This document shows positions 60,795 through 64,000 of a stretch of 64,000 nt of DNA, piece by piece. The notes under the pieces were generated by a model. It did no database searches and was not told where the DNA came from. It was given only the letters and a program-made list of their open reading frames with translations. Location: NCBI GenBank assembly GCA_021372515.1, contig JAJFUG010000180.1, positions 62,001-126,000 of the forward strand. The letters run 5' to 3'. This stretch comes from a bacterium (lineage in GTDB: Bacteria > Gemmatimonadota > Glassbacteria > GWA2-58-10). Both the position numbers and the translations under genes were made by a program. Positions within the stretch are counted from its first letter, which is position 1. Each line of letters begins with the position of its first letter.

Positions 60795-62030
60795 ATGACA
60801 ATGCCGGAAAGAATAAAAAGAATACTGGTTCTGACAGTTGTTCTGGCGCTGGCCGCGGTGGTCCCGGCGGACCGTCTCCAGGCGGCTTTCCAGGTCCCGG
60901 CGGCAAAAACGGCCGGAATAAGCTCCAATTTCTATGTGGGGACTCTGCTGGGCTACAATGACAACCTTTTTCTGGACAGCACGGACACCCAGGCGGTTTT
61001 CAGCCAGCACCTGGTGCCGCATTTCGACCTGGACTACCGCACGCGGCGGCTCAGCGTGAACCTGGACTACACGGGCGATTACAGCTGGTACAGTGCGGGC
61101 GGGGACAGGACCAAGAACGCCCTGCACTACACGCGTCTCGGGTCTGACTGGAACTGGCACCGTGACCTGAGCCTGCAGTTCTTCGGCGACCTCAGCGAGC
61201 GGCCCATCGACCTGACCAAGGGTGGAGGGGTGCTGACCTCGGCCTTGAACGTAGGCGGTTTTTTCCGGCCCCCGGCGATCAACAGCGTCCTGACCCGCAC
61301 TGTCGGGCTGGGCCAGCACTATTTCCGGCGGCTGAACAGCCGGCTGCAGCTGGAGGCCTCCTACGGCGCGAGCGACATGCAGACCGACCGGAAATACGGG
61401 CGGGATGTGTTCCAGCACGGGGCTTCCGGCAAGTTGCTTTACACCTGGAGCAAGCGGCTGGACCTGGCCCTGCGTTTCGCCGTGCAGAACCAGAACTACG
61501 AGGGCGGCATCCGGCGGCGTAATTCCAGCCTGGTGCTGGAGGCTGACTATGCCATCACCCCGCGCACCTCTCTTTTCGGGGCGGCCGGGGTGGAGGACCT
61601 GAAACTGCGGAACCCCGGGCCAGGCCTGAGAGCGGGCAACGCCCGGGCCTACCTGGAGGCCGGGGTGAGTTTCGACCGGATCCCGCGCACGAGCCTGGCC
61701 CTGTCCGTCAGCCGGCGGCTGCTGTCCGACATCAGCGCCAACCTGTACACCTTGACCGAGGTCGCTGTCCGGGCCAACCACGAGTTGAGCCGTCGGGTCG
61801 AGCTGTCCGGGGCGCTCTACTCCAGGAGCCTGTCCCTGGACCAGGTGGAGCAGCGGCTGAACGATTACATCCTCGGCTCCGAGTTACAGATCACCTATCG
61901 CATCTCGCGGGACCTGCAGCCGATGGTGAACCTCAACTATGTGGTCAACGCCGGGGAGTTCCGGCCGAACGATTTCGCCAATTTCCGCCTGAACACCGGG
62001 CTACGCTACTACTTCTTTGCCCTCAACTGA
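60795..62030 (+). CDS. Outer-membrane beta-barrel of an exopolysaccharide locus
   Basis: A 411-residue protein with a signal peptide (about 1-31, ILVLTVVLALAAVVP core). After it come alternating amphipathic strands with aromatic girdles through to a terminal Phe-containing strand (LRYYFFALN), typical of a 16-18-stranded barrel. It resembles the outer-membrane beta-barrel proteins found beside polysaccharide exporters (BBP2-type), with DNLFLDSTD near the start and repeated FxLDYRTRRLSVNLDY-type strands. A role as the final secretion pore or surface anchor of the polymer is inferred from the Wza and Wzc genes that follow. Confidence 0.78.
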   Translation: MTMPERIKRILVLTVVLALAAVVPADRLQAAFQVPAAKTAGISSNFYVGTLLGYNDNLFLDSTDTQAVFSQHLVPHFDLDYRTRRLSVNLDYTGDYSWYSAGGDRTKNALHYTRLGSDWNWHRDLSLQFFGDLSERPIDLTKGGGVLTSALNVGGFFRPPAINSVLTRTVGLGQHYFRRLNSRLQLEASYGASDMQTDRKYGRDVFQHGASGKLLYTWSKRLDLALRFAVQNQNYEGGIRRRNSSLVLEADYAITPRTSLFGAAGVEDLKLRNPGPGLRAGNARAYLEAGVSFDRIPRTSLALSVSRRLLSDISANLYTLTEVAVRANHELSRRVELSGALYSRSLSLDQVEQRLNDYILGSELQITYRISRDLQPMVNLNYVVNAGEFRPNDFANFRLNTGLRYYFFALN

Positions 62031-62079
62031 GGGAGTTGGAGAACCGCCTCTCCATCGACCGGAACTGCAAGGGAACATT

Positions 62080-62676
62080 ATGGAACTGAAGGCCGATCTG
62101 CACATCCACTCCGAGTACTCCTTCGACTGCCGTCTGAAGCTGGAAGAGATCGCCAGGCAGGCTGTCCGGCGGGGCCTCGATATCGTGGCCGTGACCGACC
62201 ACGGCACTCTGGAAGGCAGCCTGAGGCTGCGTGAGCAGGTCGCCTCCAGTGGCGCCGGGCTTCAGGTGGTGGTAGGCTGTGAGATAACGACCGAGGCGGG
62301 CGATATCCTGGGGCTTTTTCTGGAGCGGGAGATCCGTTCAAGCCGTGCACTCGATGTCATCGCGGAGATAAAAGACATGGGCGGCGTGAGCGTCCTGGCC
62401 CACCCATACCGGGCCGGTGAGCCCTCCCGTGACGTGCTGGAGGCGGTGGATGCAGTCGAGATCTACAACGGCCGCAGCAGCAAGGTCCAAAACTATCTGG
62501 CGCAGGTGCTGGCCCTGCGGCTACAGAAACCGGGGCTTTCGGGCAGCGACGCCCATGTGCCGGATGAGGTCGGCTGCGCCTACACTCTTCTGGATGATAT
62601 GCCGGAAATCGGAAAGGCCTCATTCAAGGGGTGCGAACTCCTTAACAGTTGCCTGGGAGTGAGGCTGAATGTTTAG
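62080..62676 (+). CDS. PHP-domain metal-dependent phosphoesterase
   Basis: A 198-residue PHP-family hydrolase. The metal ligands are present: DLHIHS (D6, H8, H10), VAVTDHGT near 36, the Glu of VVGCEITTEAGDI, LAHPYR near 105 and SGSDAHVPDEVG near 151. PHP proteins include histidinol phosphatases, polymerase exonuclease domains and the CpsB tyrosine phosphatases that dephosphorylate polysaccharide kinases. AAGGGAA precedes ATG 62080. Placement between the barrel and the Wza/Wzc genes makes a phosphatase for the Wzc-like kinase possible, though its motifs look closer to the histidinol-phosphatase branch. Its end overlaps the next gene by eight bases. Confidence 0.85.
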   Translation: MELKADLHIHSEYSFDCRLKLEEIARQAVRRGLDIVAVTDHGTLEGSLRLREQVASSGAGLQVVVGCEITTEAGDILGLFLEREIRSSRALDVIAEIKDMGGVSVLAHPYRAGEPSRDVLEAVDAVEIYNGRSSKVQNYLAQVLALRLQKPGLSGSDAHVPDEVGCAYTLLDDMPEIGKASFKGCELLNSCLGVRLNV

Positions 62677-63664
62677 AGTGTACTCTCGGATAAGGTCCGC
62701 TGCGGGCCGGATGGAGCGCCGGATCATGAGAATTTCCCTCGATCGGCCTGGATTGTCGCGCCGGACTGGGCAATGTATCCGCCTGGTTGTCTGCCTGATC
62801 CTGTGCAGCCTCGCAACCCCTGTTCTGACTGTTGCGGCCGGTGAGCCCTCAGGTTCGGATGCCTACGTTCTGGGGGTGGGGGACATCCTGCACATCACGG
62901 TCCTGGATGAGCCGGACCTGACCGGCAGTTTCCAGGTCTCCTCGGCCGGCAACATCAGCTACCCTTTCCTGGGCAACCTGCCGGTCAAAGGCCTGACCGT
63001 CGAGGAACTCGACCAGTACCTGGTGCTGAAACTGAGCCAGGACTACCTGGTCAACCCGGTGGTGACAGTCAGCGTGGAGAGCTACCAGAGCAAGAAAGTC
63101 TATGTCCAGGGCGAGGTGGCCAAGCCGGGGGTCTATTACCTCAAGGAGCGCACCGGGGTGCTGAACCTTCTGCTGGAATCCGGCGGCACCACCCGGGACG
63201 CCTCGGAGGAGATCGTCATCCTGCGCTCCGCGGGCGGCTCTCACGGCGGAAGCGACTCCGCCTCGGCCGAGGATTTCGAGCAGATACACATCAACCTCAA
63301 GGAACTGCTGAGCGGCGACCAGAGCCAGAACGTGCAGGTGCAAAATGGGGACATCCTGTACGTGGCCAATGCCAGCGGCGGGCAGTTCCGGACCGAGGGC
63401 CGCTTCGTCAACATCATGGGCGAGGTGAAAAAGCCCGGCAACTACGATTACCGCCTGGGTCTGACTGTCCTGAACGCGATCCTCGAAGCCGGCGGGTTCA
63501 CCGAGTACGCAGCCAAGAACAAGGTCAAGGTCATAAAGAAAGTGGGAGACAAGCAGAAAGTCCTGATCGCCAGGCTGGACGACCTGGTCAAGAGCGGCAG
63601 TCTGGAAGAGGACATGCTGCTCGACCCGGGCGACCTGGTGGTGGTTCCGCAGAGCCTGTTCTAA
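62669..63664 (+). CDS. Wza-like polysaccharide export protein
   Basis: A 331-residue outer-membrane polysaccharide exporter. Hydrophobic segment about 38-57 (LVVCLILCSLATPVLTVAAG) serves as signal peptide. A poly-export domain begins YVLGVGDILHITVLDEPDLTG (about 66-86) and includes YPFLGNLPVKGLTVEELD and PVVTVSVESYQSKKVYVQGEV. Two SLBB domains follow (about 147-230 and 245-330, with IMGEVKKPGNYDYRLGLTV). No lipobox cysteine is obvious in the signal region, unlike E. coli Wza. GGGAGTGAGG precedes ATG 62669; in-frame ATG 62711 and 62726 are possible. Confidence 0.92.
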   Translation: MFRVYSRIRSAAGRMERRIMRISLDRPGLSRRTGQCIRLVVCLILCSLATPVLTVAAGEPSGSDAYVLGVGDILHITVLDEPDLTGSFQVSSAGNISYPFLGNLPVKGLTVEELDQYLVLKLSQDYLVNPVVTVSVESYQSKKVYVQGEVAKPGVYYLKERTGVLNLLLESGGTTRDASEEIVILRSAGGSHGGSDSASAEDFEQIHINLKELLSGDQSQNVQVQNGDILYVANASGGQFRTEGRFVNIMGEVKKPGNYDYRLGLTVLNAILEAGGFTEYAAKNKVKVIKKVGDKQKVLIARLDDLVKSGSLEEDMLLDPGDLVVVPQSLF

Positions 63665-63685
63665 CCCTTGCACGGGATAGGGGTC

Positions 63686-64000
63686 ATGTACAACGAACAA
63701 GAAGAAAGCCGGATCGAGAACATCCACCTGCTGGACTACTGGAAAGTGGTGCGCAAGCACCTCAACCTGGGCCTGACCGTTTTCTCGGTCATCGTTGCCG
63801 GGACGCTTCTGTATCTATTCACCGCCACACCGATCTACGAGGCCGTCTCCCGTATTCTGATCACCGAGGACCTCTCCCGCACGGTGATGGGGGCGGAGCT
63901 GGCCCAGAGCATTTTCAGCGACCAGTTGCGCTTCGAGACCGAGCTTCAGATCCTGAAGGGCGACCCGGTCTACGACGGGGTGATCCAGAGCCTGCGGCTC
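63686..64000 (+). CDS. N-terminus of a Wzc/Wzz-like polysaccharide chain-length protein (partial)
   Basis: An open frame from ATG 63686 runs off the window (105 codons visible). The N-terminus has IENIHLLDYWKVVRKHLN, then a membrane helix (about 30-50, LGLTVFSVIVAGTLLYLF), then PIYEAVSRILITED, which is the classic Wzz domain start. Proteins of this kind are chain-length regulators, often fused to a BY-kinase domain with a role in polymer export. Whether the kinase is present cannot be seen. A 21-base gap from the Wza gene and a GGGATAGGGG ribosome binding site indicate one operon. Confidence 0.85.
   Translation, partial: MYNEQEESRIENIHLLDYWKVVRKHLNLGLTVFSVIVAGTLLYLFTATPIYEAVSRILITEDLSRTVMGAELAQSIFSDQLRFETELQILKGDPVYDGVIQSLRL

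Overview
The window is about 64 kb of high-GC bacterial DNA from an organism with an outer membrane. The evidence for the outer membrane is a TolC-type efflux lipoprotein, a Wza-type polysaccharide exporter, an outer-membrane beta-barrel, and two giant or large secreted proteins that end in a FlgD-like / type IX secretion (T9SS type A) sorting domain. Cohesin-like and dockerin-like modules, T9SS tails, GH92/GH20 glycosidases and frequent GTG/TTG starts fit the FCB group or a related candidate phylum (Glassbacteria-, Zixibacteria- or Latescibacteria-like). This placement is inference from gene content, not from a marker tree.

Region 1 (1-31.0 kb) is a dense, almost wholly plus-strand housekeeping segment. 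It holds dprA, hemW, hrcA, dnaJ and rsmE (heat-shock cluster without grpE/dnaK), then a CheZ-like phosphatase gene. Next comes a macromolecular-synthesis cluster (rpsU, mutS2, dnaG, rpoD), two tRNA genes with their own promoter and terminator, a zinc-ribbon coiled-coil gene and the RNase P RNA. It continues with recJ, rsmD and coaD, the rimP-nusA-infB-ylxP-rbfA-truB-ribF-rpsO-pnp translation/RNA cluster, an M16 peptidase and rsmA. Several leaders (rpoD, rimP-nusA, infB, pnp) carry strong RNA hairpins, and two of these look like intrinsic terminators placed in front of the gene.

Region 2 (31.0-37.0 kb) has a FliN-type switch protein and a three-helix membrane protein, then two exported glycosidases, GH92 (alpha-mannosidase family) and GH20 (beta-N-acetylhexosaminidase family), which together suggest glycan foraging. 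A folded intergenic element separates the two glycosidase genes.

Region 3 (37.0-42.5 kb, minus strand) is one overlapping operon: a TetR/CecR-like regulator, an outer-membrane efflux lipoprotein, a MacA-like adaptor, an ABC ATPase and a MacB-like permease. The promoter overlaps a direct repeat that could be the operator.

Region 4 (42.5-48.0 kb) is visibly A+T-richer and regulatory. It has a stand-alone receiver protein convergent with a 1192-residue multi-sensor protein shaped like a histidine kinase but without the phospho-acceptor histidine and with a degraded ATP site. A PAS-AraC-type regulator is divergent from that sensor.

Region 5 (48.0-60.6 kb) follows the PAS-AraC gene with gaps of only 36-49 bases: a small exported protein, an 837-residue toroid/cohesin/T9SS protein, and a 3107-residue protein. 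The latter has three cohesin-like modules, 22 Ig/cadherin-like repeats, a dockerin and a T9SS tail. I read regulator plus cargo as one candidate system for building a regulated surface fibre or scaffold.

Region 6 (60.8-64 kb) is the start of an exopolysaccharide export locus: outer-membrane barrel, PHP-family hydrolase, Wza-like exporter and the N-terminus of a Wzc/Wzz-like chain-length protein that runs off the window.
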